A stretch of DNA of 6,926 bases from Paracoccaceae bacterium (GTDB lineage: Bacteria; Pseudomonadota; Alphaproteobacteria; Rhodobacterales; Rhodobacteraceae): the NCBI GenBank assembly GCA_021767525.1, contig JAASTF010000161.1, positions 1-6,926 on the forward strand, read 5' to 3'. Made by a program: the position numbers and the translations under genes. The first letter of the stretch is position 1, and each line of letters begins with the position of its first letter. Of the stretch, positions 1 to 5,397 are shown piece by piece. Below the pieces are notes generated by a model. It was not told where the DNA came from. It saw nothing but the letters and a program-made list of their open reading frames with translations, and did no database searches.

Positions 1-1
1 G

Positions 2-166
2 ACGGAAGAGGCCGCCAGCGACGCGGCACAGGCGACCGAAGAGGCTGCGAGCGACGCCGCGCAAGCGACGGAAGAGGCCGCCAGCGACGCCGCACAGGCG
101 ACCGAACAGGCCGCGAGCGACGCGGCGCAAGCGATGGAAGAGGCCGCCAGCGACGCCGTTCAAGCC
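2..166 (+). repeat. 33-bp coding tandem repeat (5 copies), 66-bp higher-order unit
   Basis: Five head-to-tail 33-bp units start at 2, 35, 68, 101 and 134, each encoding one 11-residue TEEAASDAAQA-like repeat. Copies 1 and 3 differ at a single base and copies 2 and 4 at three. Copies 1 and 2 differ at six bases, all synonymous. The array is therefore best read as a duplicated 66-bp dimer (2-67 and 68-133, 62 of 66 bases identical) plus a decayed copy at 134-166, where Thr has become Met and Ala has become Val. The array probably continues left of the window. Confidence 0.93.
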
Positions 167-574
167 ACTGAAGACGCGGCAGAAGCCGCTGGCGGCACCG
201 CGGATACCGCAGCCGAAGCCGCGGCCGACACCGTCGAGGAAAGCGTCGAAACCGCGACCGAAACCGCAGGCGACGCGGCCGCGGCCACGGGCGACGCTGT
301 CGAAAGCGCTACCGACGAGGTCGAGCAGGCCGGCGATGCGGCCGCCGAGGCCGGCAGCGAGATGGAGGCCGCGACCGACACAGCAGAAAGCACCGCCGAG
401 GAACTGCTGACGGTCGATGGTTTCGACATGGAACGCGTGGCCGAGATGATCGACAACTCGTCGATCGGCGAAATGCAGAAGGGGCTTTTGAAGACCGCGC
501 TGGAGCAGGCGCAGGAAAACCCCGAGGCGTTGCAGAACATCCTGACCCAGGTGCGCGAAGCCCTGGGCATGTAA
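2..574 (+). CDS. Ala/Glu-rich hendecad-repeat protein, 3' part (5' end outside window)
   Basis: The reading frame is open from the window edge to the TAA at 572-574, so the start codon lies upstream. The ATG at 134 is only an internal Met inside a repeat. About 190 residues are visible. Residues 1-55 are five copies of an 11-residue repeat of the form TEEAASDAAQA. The repeat then decays into Ala/Glu/Asp/Thr-rich sequence up to about residue 132, with no Lys or Arg, so this part is very acidic and probably helical. The last 58 or so residues (nt 398-571) differ: they contain hydrophobic and basic residues (ELLTVDGFDMERVAEMIDNS, then MQKGLLKTALEQAQENPEAL) and look like a small folded helical domain. 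The hendecad pattern resembles LEA group 3-type or other right-handed coiled-coil/amphipathic helices, but this is a pattern match only. I do not recognise the family. Function, signal peptide and location cannot be judged without the N-terminus. Confidence 0.8.
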   Translation, partial: TEEAASDAAQATEEAASDAAQATEEAASDAAQATEQAASDAAQAMEEAASDAVQATEDAAEAAGGTADTAAEAAADTVEESVETATETAGDAAAATGDAVESATDEVEQAGDAAAEAGSEMEAATDTAESTAEELLTVDGFDMERVAEMIDNSSIGEMQKGLLKTALEQAQENPEALQNILTQVREALGM

Positions 575-601
575 GCGTTCCGCCTTTACCGCAAAGACCA
601 A

Positions 602-629
602 GGGCCGCCCCATCCGGGCGGCCCTTTTT
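602..629 (+). terminator. Intrinsic terminator after the repeat protein
   Basis: A perfect 9-bp GC stem (GGGCCGCCC at 602-610 with GGGCGGCCC at 616-624) encloses a 5-nt loop (CATCC). It is followed directly by TTTTT at 625-629. It lies 27 nt after the TAA of the repeat protein and 27 nt before the stop codon of the convergent fpr. The T-tract makes it directional for + strand transcripts. The hairpin itself could also slow fpr transcripts, but no good T-tract exists on that side. Confidence 0.92.
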
Positions 630-656
630 CATCGCGCGGTCGGGCGACGCCCCGGA

Positions 657-1496
657 TCAGTCCAGGAACGCCTTTTCCACGACGTAATGCGCGGGCTTGG
701 AATTGGCGCCTTCCTCAAGCCCGTATTCTTCCAGCATTTCCTTGATTTCCAGGTTAAAGGCCAGGTTTCCGCAGACCATCGCGCGGTCGGTTTCCGGGCT
801 CAGCGGCGCGACGCCCAGATCCTCGAACACCTCGCCCTTGCGCATCAGGTCGGTGATGCGGCCCATCTTGGGGCTCTCTTCGCGGGTTGTGGTGGGGTAA
901 TAGCGCAGCTTGTCGGCAAAGCCTTCGCCGATCAGTTCGGCCAGCAACTCATCGTTGCGGATGCTCTCGATCAGCTCGGCGCCATAGGTCAGCTCGCCCA
1001 CCTCGCGGCAGGTATGGGTGATGATGACCTCATCGTAATCGGTATAGGTTTGCGGGTCGCGCAACAGCGATGCGAAAGGCGCGAACCCGGTGCCGGTGGC
1101 AAAGAACCAGATCCGCTTACCGGGCAGCAGCGCGTCATGCACCAGCGTGCCCACGGGCTTGGGGCGCAGGATGATCTGGTCGCCGGGCTGGATGTGTTGC
1201 AGCTTGCTGGTCAGCGGACCGTCCTCAACCTTGATCGAGTAGAACTCCAACTCTTCGTCCCAGCTGGGCGAGGCGATGGAATAGGCCCGCAGCAGCGGCT
1301 TGCCGTTGTCGCCCATCAGCCCGATCATCACGAACTCGCCCGAGCGGAAGCGCAAGCTGGCGGGCCGGGTGCAGCGGAACGAAAACAGCCGGTCGGTCCA
1401 GTGCTTGACCTGCGTTACGGTCTGCGCGTCGGGCAGGGCGGGGGTTTTGGGCGTGGGGGCGGTTGCGGCGTCTGTCACGGCACTCATCTCGTTCAT
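657..1496 (-). CDS. fpr: Ferredoxin--NADP(+) reductase
   Basis: A 279-residue FAD enzyme that moves electrons between NADP(H) and ferredoxin or flavodoxin in the cytoplasm, usually for reductive biosynthesis and oxidative-stress defence. The FAD-binding beta-barrel spans roughly residues 25-120, with the RAYS flavin motif at 70-73, SIKV at 87-90 and GPLTSKL at 93-99. The NADP-binding lobe follows, with ATGTGFAPF at 133-141, THTCRE at 160-165, TTTREE at 202-207 and VCGN at 241-244. It ends in VVEKAFLD; the short AF-x-x tail is typical of the Rhodobacter-type bacterial subclass I, not the E. coli type that ends in an aromatic residue. The first 20 residues are Ala/Pro/Thr-rich and poorly constrained. 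ATG at 1496 gives the usual length, but the in-frame ATG at 1487 cannot be excluded because neither has a strong Shine-Dalgarno sequence. It is transcribed alone, divergently from the Lrp gene. An FNR-type box lies 41 bp upstream of its start. Confidence 0.96.
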   Translation of the reverse strand: MNEMSAVTDAATAPTPKTPALPDAQTVTQVKHWTDRLFSFRCTRPASLRFRSGEFVMIGLMGDNGKPLLRAYSIASPSWDEELEFYSIKVEDGPLTSKLQHIQPGDQIILRPKPVGTLVHDALLPGKRIWFFATGTGFAPFASLLRDPQTYTDYDEVIITHTCREVGELTYGAELIESIRNDELLAELIGEGFADKLRYYPTTTREESPKMGRITDLMRKGEVFEDLGVAPLSPETDRAMVCGNLAFNLEIKEMLEEYGLEEGANSKPAHYVVEKAFLD

Positions 1497-1522
1497 TGCT
1501 TCAGCAGCGGGCTAAACAGGTA

Positions 1523-1550
1523 TTTATGGCTTAGCTTTGATCCATATCAG
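1523..1550 (-). promoter_or_regulatory. Candidate sigma-70-type promoter for fpr
   Basis: On the minus strand CTGATA (1550-1545) matches TTGACA at 4 of 6 bases, and CATAAA (1528-1523) matches TATAAT at 4 of 6, with a 16-nt spacer. A register shift (TAAATA at 1526-1521) is possible. Matches of this quality occur by chance, so this is only the best available candidate in the short region before fpr. Confidence 0.27.
1537..1550 (-). promoter_or_regulatory. FNR/CRP-family binding box upstream of fpr
   Basis: TTGAT-CCAT-ATCAG matches the FNR/FnrL consensus TTGAT-N4-ATCAA at 9 of 10 defined bases. It lies 41-54 bp upstream of the fpr start codon and more than 240 bp from the lrp start, so fpr is the likely target. 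Read on the minus strand, the box overlaps the -35 of the best promoter I can find there. In that arrangement a bound regulator would more likely repress than activate. Occupancy and sign are inferred. Confidence 0.5.
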
Positions 1551-1563
1551 ATCGCGGCAAATG

Positions 1564-1581
1564 CTGCCATCAGGGTGGCAG
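1564..1581. repeat. Small inverted repeat overlapping the 36-bp palindrome
   Basis: CTGCCA (1564-1569) and TGGCAG (1576-1581) form a perfect 6-bp stem with a 6-nt loop. The right arm is shared with the left arm of the larger palindrome at 1577-1612. GGCAG at 1577-1581 can therefore pair either with CTGCC on its left or with CTGCC at 1608-1612. Confidence 0.4.
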
Positions 1582-1612
1582 AAAAATGTTTGTGCGCAAA
1601 CATTATTCTGCC
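1577..1612. promoter_or_regulatory. 36-bp near-perfect palindrome, candidate operator
   Basis: The dyad is centred between 1594 and 1595. GGCAGAA (1577-1583) mirrors TTCTGCC (1606-1612), and AATGTTTG (1585-1592) mirrors CAAACATT (1597-1604). Only the 1584/1605 and 1593/1596 pairs fail, giving 16 of 18 matched pairs. It lies 80 bp from the fpr start and 184 bp from the lrp start. Each arm read inward (CAGAAAAAT on the left, CAGAATAAT for the right arm on the opposite strand) fits 8 of 9 positions of the left half of the E. coli Lrp consensus YAGHAWATTWTDCTR. With an Lrp-family gene next door, autoregulation through this site is the simplest inference. There is no upstream gene on either strand that it could terminate. 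Confidence 0.6.
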
Positions 1613-1718
1613 CGGTCATGCCATTTTTCGCGTGACACGGCGTCGCGGTTTCGTGGGTCAGGGTGGAAAAATATTCTGTTCAACCCCGGGTCTGGGCGGT
1701 ATATGCAGAACATGGTTC

Positions 1719-1732
1719 CCCTATCAATAGGG
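1719..1732. promoter_or_regulatory. Palindrome near lrp, possible second operator
   Basis: CCCTAT-CA-ATAGGG has perfect 6-bp arms around a 2-nt centre. Beyond one unpaired C on the left, TT and AA (1716-1717 and 1733-1734) extend the symmetry. It lies 64-77 bp upstream of the lrp start at 1797, where the promoter or an autoregulatory operator would be expected. A TATATG at 1700-1705 could serve as a -10, but I see no convincing -35. Confidence 0.3.
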
Positions 1733-1785
1733 AAGTCACCGGATTACACGGTTTTGCACGGCAAGATGACGAATCGCCATGAAAA

Positions 1786-1790
1786 AGGAG
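1786..1790 (+). promoter_or_regulatory. Shine-Dalgarno deciding the lrp start
   Basis: AGGAG, within the run AAAAAGGAG at 1782-1790, is followed by 6 nt and then the ATG at 1797. This is ideal spacing and selects 1797 over the in-frame ATG at 1779. The upstream ATG would place the AGGAG inside the coding region and has no SD of its own. Confidence 0.85.
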
Positions 1791-1796
1791 CTGGCC

Positions 1797-2258
1797 ATGA
1801 CCCTGCGTCTGGATGACACCGACAAAAAGATCCTGCGCGCATTGCAGCAGGATTCGGGCCAGTCGCTGGACGAGATCGCCCGGCAGGTCGGCTCGAGCAA
1901 GACGCCGGTGTGGAACCGTATCCGCAAGATGCGCGAGGCTGGGGTGATGGGCCCGCAAACGGTGATCCTGGACCCGGAAAAGCTGGGCTTTGACGCCTGT
2001 TTTTTTGTGCTGATCCGCACCTCTGAACACGATGCCTCGTGGCAGGCCGATTTCCTGCGCGCGCTGCAAAACCGCCCCGAGGTGCTCGAGGCGCACCGGC
2101 TGGCCGGCGATATCGACTATATCCTCAAGGTGCGGGTGGCCAATGCGCGCACCTATGACGCCTTTTACCAGGCCCTGATTTCCGAGGTGAAGGTGCACAA
2201 CGTCACCGCGCTTTTGTCGATGGAGGAAATCAAGTCGACCACCGCCTTGCCGATCTGA
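1797..2258 (+). CDS. Lrp/AsnC-family transcriptional regulator
   Basis: A 153-residue protein of standard length for the family. Residues 1-60 or so form the AsnC-type winged HTH (LDDTDKKILRALQQDSGQSL, then EIARQVGSSKTPVWNRIRKM as second and recognition helices, then REAGVM). The rest is the RAM effector-binding and oligomerisation domain, with HRLAGDIDYILKVRV and the typical tail ALLSMEEIKSTTALPI. Family members bind DNA as dimers to octamers and usually respond to an amino acid; which ligand cannot be told here. It is divergent from fpr, with a long palindromic intergenic region between them that suggests autoregulation. dctB follows after 55 nt on the same strand, so read-through is possible. 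The start at 1797 is chosen for its Shine-Dalgarno; an 18-nt longer form from 1779 is unlikely. Confidence 0.95.
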   Translation: MTLRLDDTDKKILRALQQDSGQSLDEIARQVGSSKTPVWNRIRKMREAGVMGPQTVILDPEKLGFDACFFVLIRTSEHDASWQADFLRALQNRPEVLEAHRLAGDIDYILKVRVANARTYDAFYQALISEVKVHNVTALLSMEEIKSTTALPI

Positions 2259-2313
2259 CGCAGGCGGCATCCGCTCTGGCCAAGGCGCGGGGCGCAAGGG
2301 TAAAGACAAGGGT

Positions 2314-4038
2314 ATGACACGCCGCGCCGCATCCCTGATTGCCGCCCTGGCCGGGTTTTTGGCCCTCGTCGCCCTGATGACGGCGGCGGTGTGGTCCTAT
2401 GGCTATCGCCAGGCGCTGGATCAGCTGGCGCAGCGGGGCCAGGCCGACCTGACGCTGGCCGCCGACCGCCTGACCGGGCAATTGCAATTGTATCAGCAAA
2501 TGGCGGTTCTGGTGGCCGACCATCCCGCGCTGGACGGGCCCGACCCGCGCGCGCAGCTGCTGCGCGCGGCCGACAAGACCGGGGCGCTGGATGTGCTGCT
2601 GGTCGATGCGGGCGGGGGCGTCGTCAGTGCTGCCAACGATACCGAACCCGGCGATCTGTCGGACCGGGCCATGTTTCGCCGCGCGATGCAGGGCGCGCTG
2701 GGGGAAGAGCACGGCCTGAACGCGCGCACCGGGCGGCGCGCCTATTACTTTGCCGCGCCGCGCTTTGATGCGACCGGCGCGGTGCGTGGCGCGCTGGTGG
2801 TCGTGGCCAATATCGACCGGGTCGAGGCCGAATGGCGCGGTGCGCGTCCGGCGGTGTTTTTCACCGATCGCGCGGGCCAGGTGTTCATCACCAACCGCTC
2901 GGAATTGCTGTTCTGGCGGCAGGGCGCCGCGGGGCTGCGCCCGCCGGGTGGAGAGCCCACGGAATTCGCCACCCGTCGCGTCGGCCCGCACAGGATCTGG
3001 ATCGAGGATTGGTCGCCCTATGTGCCGCCGCGTGCGCTGCACCTGTCGCGCGAGTTGCCGGTGATCGGCATGACCGCCCAGGCGCTGATCGACGTAGGCC
3101 CGGCTCGGCGTCTGGCCGCGTTGCAGGCGGCCTCGCTGGGGGCGATCCTGCTGGCCTTCGGGGCGATCCTGTTCTGGCTGGTGGGGCGGCGGCGCGTTCT
3201 GGCCCAGGCCAACCGGCGGCTGGAATCCCGCGTGGCCGAGCGCACCAGCGCGCTGAGCGCCGCGAACGACCAGCTGCGCCGCGAAGTGGCCGAGCGCGTC
3301 GCCGCCGAGGCCGCGTTGAAGCGCGCGCAGGACGACCTGGTGCAGGCGGGCAAGCTGTCGGCCCTGGGCCAGATGAGCGCGGGCATCAGCCACGAATTGA
3401 ACCAGCCGCTGATGGCGATCCAGCAATATGCCGAGAACGGCACCGCCTTTCTGGATCGCGGCAAGGCCCAGGTCGCAGGCGAGAACCTGCGCCGCATCAG
3501 CGACCTTGCCGCCCGCATGGCCCGCATCATTCGCAACCTGCGCGCCTTCGTGCGCAACGAAAGCGAGCCGATGGGGCGTGTCGATATCGTCGCCGTCATC
3601 GACAGCGCCATCGACCTGAGCGCCGCGCGCCTGCGCCAGGACGGAATAGCGCTGGACTGGACCGCGCCCGAAACGCCCATCTGGGTGCGCGGTGGCGAAG
3701 TGCGGCTGGGGCAGGTGATGGTCAACCTGATCGGCAACGCCGCCGACGCGATGGCCGACAGCGCCGAGAAACGGCTGGCCATCGCCCTGCATCCCGGCGC
3801 GCCGGTTTGCGTCGAGATTCGCGACACCGGCCCGGGCATCGCCGATCCCGACCGCATGTTCGAACCCTTCTACACCACCAAGGCGGTCGGCGCGGCACAG
3901 GGGATGGGGCTGGGCCTGTCGATCTCGTACGGGTTGGTGCAAAGCTTTGGCGGCAAGATCCGCGGCACAAACGGCCCCGAGGGCGCGATCTTTACCGTCG
4001 AGCTGGACCCCTGGACCGAAGAGGAGCAGGCCGCATGA
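2314..4038 (+). CDS. dctB: C4-dicarboxylate-type sensor histidine kinase
   Basis: A 574-residue inner-membrane sensor kinase that autophosphorylates on His and passes the phosphate to the DctD partner; in known systems the ligand is succinate, fumarate or malate. TM1 is at about residues 8-28. The periplasmic PAS/dCache-like sensor spans about 30-265 and includes the RAYYFAAP stretch (142-149), which resembles the ligand-pocket region of DctB proteins. TM2 is at about 271-290. A signalling coiled coil covers 297-345. HisKA has the phospho-acceptor His360 in HELNQP (360-365). The ATPase domain shows the N-box NLIGNAADAM (471-480), DTGPGI (504-509), FEPFYTTK (516-523) and GMGLGLS (530-536). All catalytic motifs look intact. 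No well-spaced Shine-Dalgarno precedes ATG 2314 (AAGGG lies 1 nt or 13 nt away), and no alternative in-frame start exists upstream. The stop overlaps the dctD start. No transporter gene is adjacent, so the ligand is inferred from family only. Confidence 0.92.
   Translation: MTRRAASLIAALAGFLALVALMTAAVWSYGYRQALDQLAQRGQADLTLAADRLTGQLQLYQQMAVLVADHPALDGPDPRAQLLRAADKTGALDVLLVDAGGGVVSAANDTEPGDLSDRAMFRRAMQGALGEEHGLNARTGRRAYYFAAPRFDATGAVRGALVVVANIDRVEAEWRGARPAVFFTDRAGQVFITNRSELLFWRQGAAGLRPPGGEPTEFATRRVGPHRIWIEDWSPYVPPRALHLSRELPVIGMTAQALIDVGPARRLAALQAASLGAILLAFGAILFWLVGRRRVLAQANRRLESRVAERTSALSAANDQLRREVAERVAAEAALKRAQDDLVQAGKLSALGQMSAGISHELNQPLMAIQQYAENGTAFLDRGKAQVAGENLRRISDLAARMARIIRNLRAFVRNESEPMGRVDIVAVIDSAIDLSAARLRQDGIALDWTAPETPIWVRGGEVRLGQVMVNLIGNAADAMADSAEKRLAIALHPGAPVCVEIRDTGPGIADPDRMFEPFYTTKAVGAAQGMGLGLSISYGLVQSFGGKIRGTNGPEGAIFTVELDPWTEEEQAA
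4021..4026 (+). promoter_or_regulatory. Internal ribosome binding site for dctD
   Basis: GAGGAG near the end of dctB lies 8 nt before the dctD ATG at 4035. With the ATGA overlap it supports coupled translation of kinase and regulator. Confidence 0.7.
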
Positions 4039-5264
4039 CCCGGGCGGTGCTGGTGGTGGATGACGACGCGGCCGTGCGCGACGCGCTGGCCCAGACGCTG
4101 GAACTGGCCGAGCTGGCGCCGATCAAGGCCGGATCGTTCATCGAGGCCAAGGACCATCTGAGCCAGGATTTCGACGGTGTCGTGCTGTCGGATATCCGCA
4201 TGCCGGGGCGCGACGGGTTTCACCTGCTTGATCATGCGCACAAGATGGACGCCGAACTGCCGGTCATCCTGCTGACCGGCGAGGGCGACATCCCGATGGC
4301 CGTGCGCGCGATGGGCCAGGGCGCGTTTGGCTTTCTGGAAAAGCCTTGTCCGCCCAGCGATCTGCTGGCGGTGATCGAACGGGCGCTGCAGACCCGCGCG
4401 CTGGTTCTGGAAAACCGCCGGCTGAAGGCACGGCTGGAAACCGGCGATGCGGCGGCGCGGATGCTGCATGGCCTGTCTGAACAGGCCGAAGCGTTGCGCG
4501 CGCGGGTACGCCTGGCCGCCCAGGCCGAAACCGAGGTTCTTGTGACCGGCCCGCCGGGCAGCGGTATCCCGAAAGTGGCCGAGGTCGTGCATCTGTGCTC
4601 GGCGCGGGCGAAGGGGCCTTTCGTCAAACGCGCCGCGGCTGGGTTGGACAGGGCGGGCTTTTTGCAGGCCTGCGCCGCGGCCGAGGGCGGCTCGCTGTTC
4701 CTGGACGAGTTGGCCAACCTGCCGCGCGACACGCAATTCGCCGCGCTGGACCGGATCGAGGCGGGCCTGGGCGCGCGGGTGATCGCGGGCGCCAGCGGCG
4801 ACCTGGCCCGCGCGGTGGACAGCGGCACGCTGATCCCCGACCTGTTCTATCGTCTGGACGTGATGCGGGTGCGCATCCCGGCGCTGTCGGACCGTCCCGA
4901 GGATATTCCAGTGCTGTTCCGCCACTACGTGGCCCAAGCCAGCGAACAGGCCGGCCTGACCCCGCCCGAAGTGACGCAAGAGGTGATCGCCGGGCTGATG
5001 GCGCAGGATTGGCCGGGCAATGCCCGCGCGTTGATGAGCGCGGCCATGCGTTTTGCCCTTGGGCTGGACACGGACGAGCGCGACCCCGACACCGGGCTGG
5101 GCCTGGCCGAGCAGATGGCGCAGGTGGAACGCTCGCTTTTGATCGAGGCGCTGCGTCGTGCCGAAGGTCGCGCGACCGAAGCCGCCCGGCGGCTGAAACT
5201 GCCGCGCAAGACCTTTTACGACAAGCTGGCGCGTTATGGCCTGAAGCCCGAGGATTTCCGGTGA
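4035..5264 (+). CDS. dctD: DctD-like NtrC-family response regulator with degenerate AAA+ domain
   Basis: A 409-residue cytoplasmic partner of DctB. The receiver domain (1-120) is complete: acidic pocket Asp9-Asp11, phospho-acceptor Asp53 in SDIRMPG, Thr81 and Lys103. A linker helix covers about 121-134. The central AAA+ domain (about 145-335) keeps Walker B (LFLDE, 221-225), one arginine of DLFYRL (269-274, Arg273), PALSDRPEDIP and the sensor II region WPGNAR (326-331). However, Walker A reads GPPGSGIP (172-179), with Ile178 where the catalytic Lys should be. The segment that should contain ELFGH and GAFTGA is absent: sequence runs from GPFVKRAAAG straight to AEGGSLFLDE, about 20 residues short. 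The first arginine-finger position is Ile267. The Fis-type HTH (about 366-409, ending KTFYDKLARYGLKPEDFR) is intact. The frame is unbroken, so this looks like evolved loss rather than a frameshift. ATPase-driven sigma-54 activation is unlikely; it may act as a phosphorylation-controlled DNA binder with sigma-70-type polymerase or as a repressor. The start is fixed by the ATGA overlap and GAGGAG. The dctD name rests on the pairing and domain layout. Confidence 0.9.
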   Translation: MTRAVLVVDDDAAVRDALAQTLELAELAPIKAGSFIEAKDHLSQDFDGVVLSDIRMPGRDGFHLLDHAHKMDAELPVILLTGEGDIPMAVRAMGQGAFGFLEKPCPPSDLLAVIERALQTRALVLENRRLKARLETGDAAARMLHGLSEQAEALRARVRLAAQAETEVLVTGPPGSGIPKVAEVVHLCSARAKGPFVKRAAAGLDRAGFLQACAAAEGGSLFLDELANLPRDTQFAALDRIEAGLGARVIAGASGDLARAVDSGTLIPDLFYRLDVMRVRIPALSDRPEDIPVLFRHYVAQASEQAGLTPPEVTQEVIAGLMAQDWPGNARALMSAAMRFALGLDTDERDPDTGLGLAEQMAQVERSLLIEALRRAEGRATEAARRLKLPRKTFYDKLARYGLKPEDFR

Positions 5265-5273
5265 CGCGGTGGA

Positions 5274-5301
5274 ATCGCGCGTGCCGCGCGATGCAGGTTT
5301 T
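5274..5301 (+). terminator. Possible terminator after dctD
   Basis: ATCGCGCG (5274-5281) and CGCGCGAT (5285-5292) form a perfect 8-bp stem with a 3-nt loop, starting 10 nt after the dctD stop. Only TTTT follows, and 5 nt downstream (5298-5301), so termination would be weak. It is the best candidate separating dctBD from ccm. Confidence 0.4.
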
Positions 5302-5321
5302 GCGCCGCCGCTGCGCGGCGC
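5302..5321. repeat. GC-rich inverted repeat in the dctD-ccmA spacer
   Basis: GCGCCGC (5302-5308) pairs perfectly with GCGGCGC (5315-5321) around a 6-nt loop. No T-tract follows on either strand, so it is not an obvious terminator by itself. Confidence 0.45.
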
Positions 5322-5330
5322 CGCGGTGGG

Positions 5331-5379
5331 GAAGGGCTCTGCCCCTCACACTCCCCGGGATATTTATGGAGAGAGGAAG
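5331..5379 (+). repeat. Rhodobacteraceae-type intergenic repeat element
   Basis: The order is a short hairpin (GGGC at 5334-5337 with GCCC at 5341-5344), then CTCCCCGGGATATTTATGG, then AGAGAGGAAG. I recall CTCCCCCGGGATATTTTTGG-like sequence, preceded by a GGGGCTCTGCCCC hairpin and followed by GA-rich sequence, as a recurring intergenic element in Rhodobacter and Roseobacter genomes. That link is from memory, not from a search. Its AT-rich ATATTTAT core stands out in the GC-rich surroundings. Its function is unknown. Confidence 0.5.
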
Positions 5380-5382
5380 CAG

Positions 5383-5397
5383 GGCGCAGGCTGCGCC
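5383..5397. repeat. Short inverted repeat before ccmA
   Basis: GGCGCAG (5383-5389) and CTGCGCC (5391-5397) are perfect 7-bp arms separated by a single G. The site lies 46-60 bp upstream of the ccmA start. It could be a protein-binding site or part of the repeat element to its left. Confidence 0.4.

Noticed and set aside
1576..1592. Sigma-54 promoter starting at TGGCAG
   Set aside because: The -24 GG is followed by TT, not GC, at the -12 position with the required 10-bp spacing.
687..1730. Plus-strand open frame of 347 codons opposite fpr
   Set aside because: Antisense shadow of fpr, whose FAD and NADP motifs are unambiguous on the minus strand.
1779..1796. Earlier start for the Lrp regulator at ATG 1779
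   Set aside because: AAGGAG at 1785-1790 is ideally spaced for ATG 1797 and would be inside the coding region if 1779 were used. The shorter form has the usual family length.
2230..3942. Long open frame of 570 codons on the minus strand opposite dctB
   Set aside because: It is a GC3 shadow: dctB on the plus strand has intact kinase motifs, while the antisense translation is Arg/Gln/Pro/His-rich low-complexity sequence with no recognisable domain.
2832..4034. Upstream extension of the dctD frame into dctB (810-codon open frame)
   Set aside because: The translation before 4035 is Arg/Gly-rich shadow sequence. The receiver domain begins exactly at ATG 4035, with the ATGA overlap and a GAGGAG site.
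4035..5264. Frameshift or assembly error as the cause of the missing GAFTGA segment in dctD
   Set aside because: The frame is continuous, and flanking motifs (GPFVKRA before, GGSLFLDEL after) align with the family in the same frame. The missing residues are not encoded in another frame.
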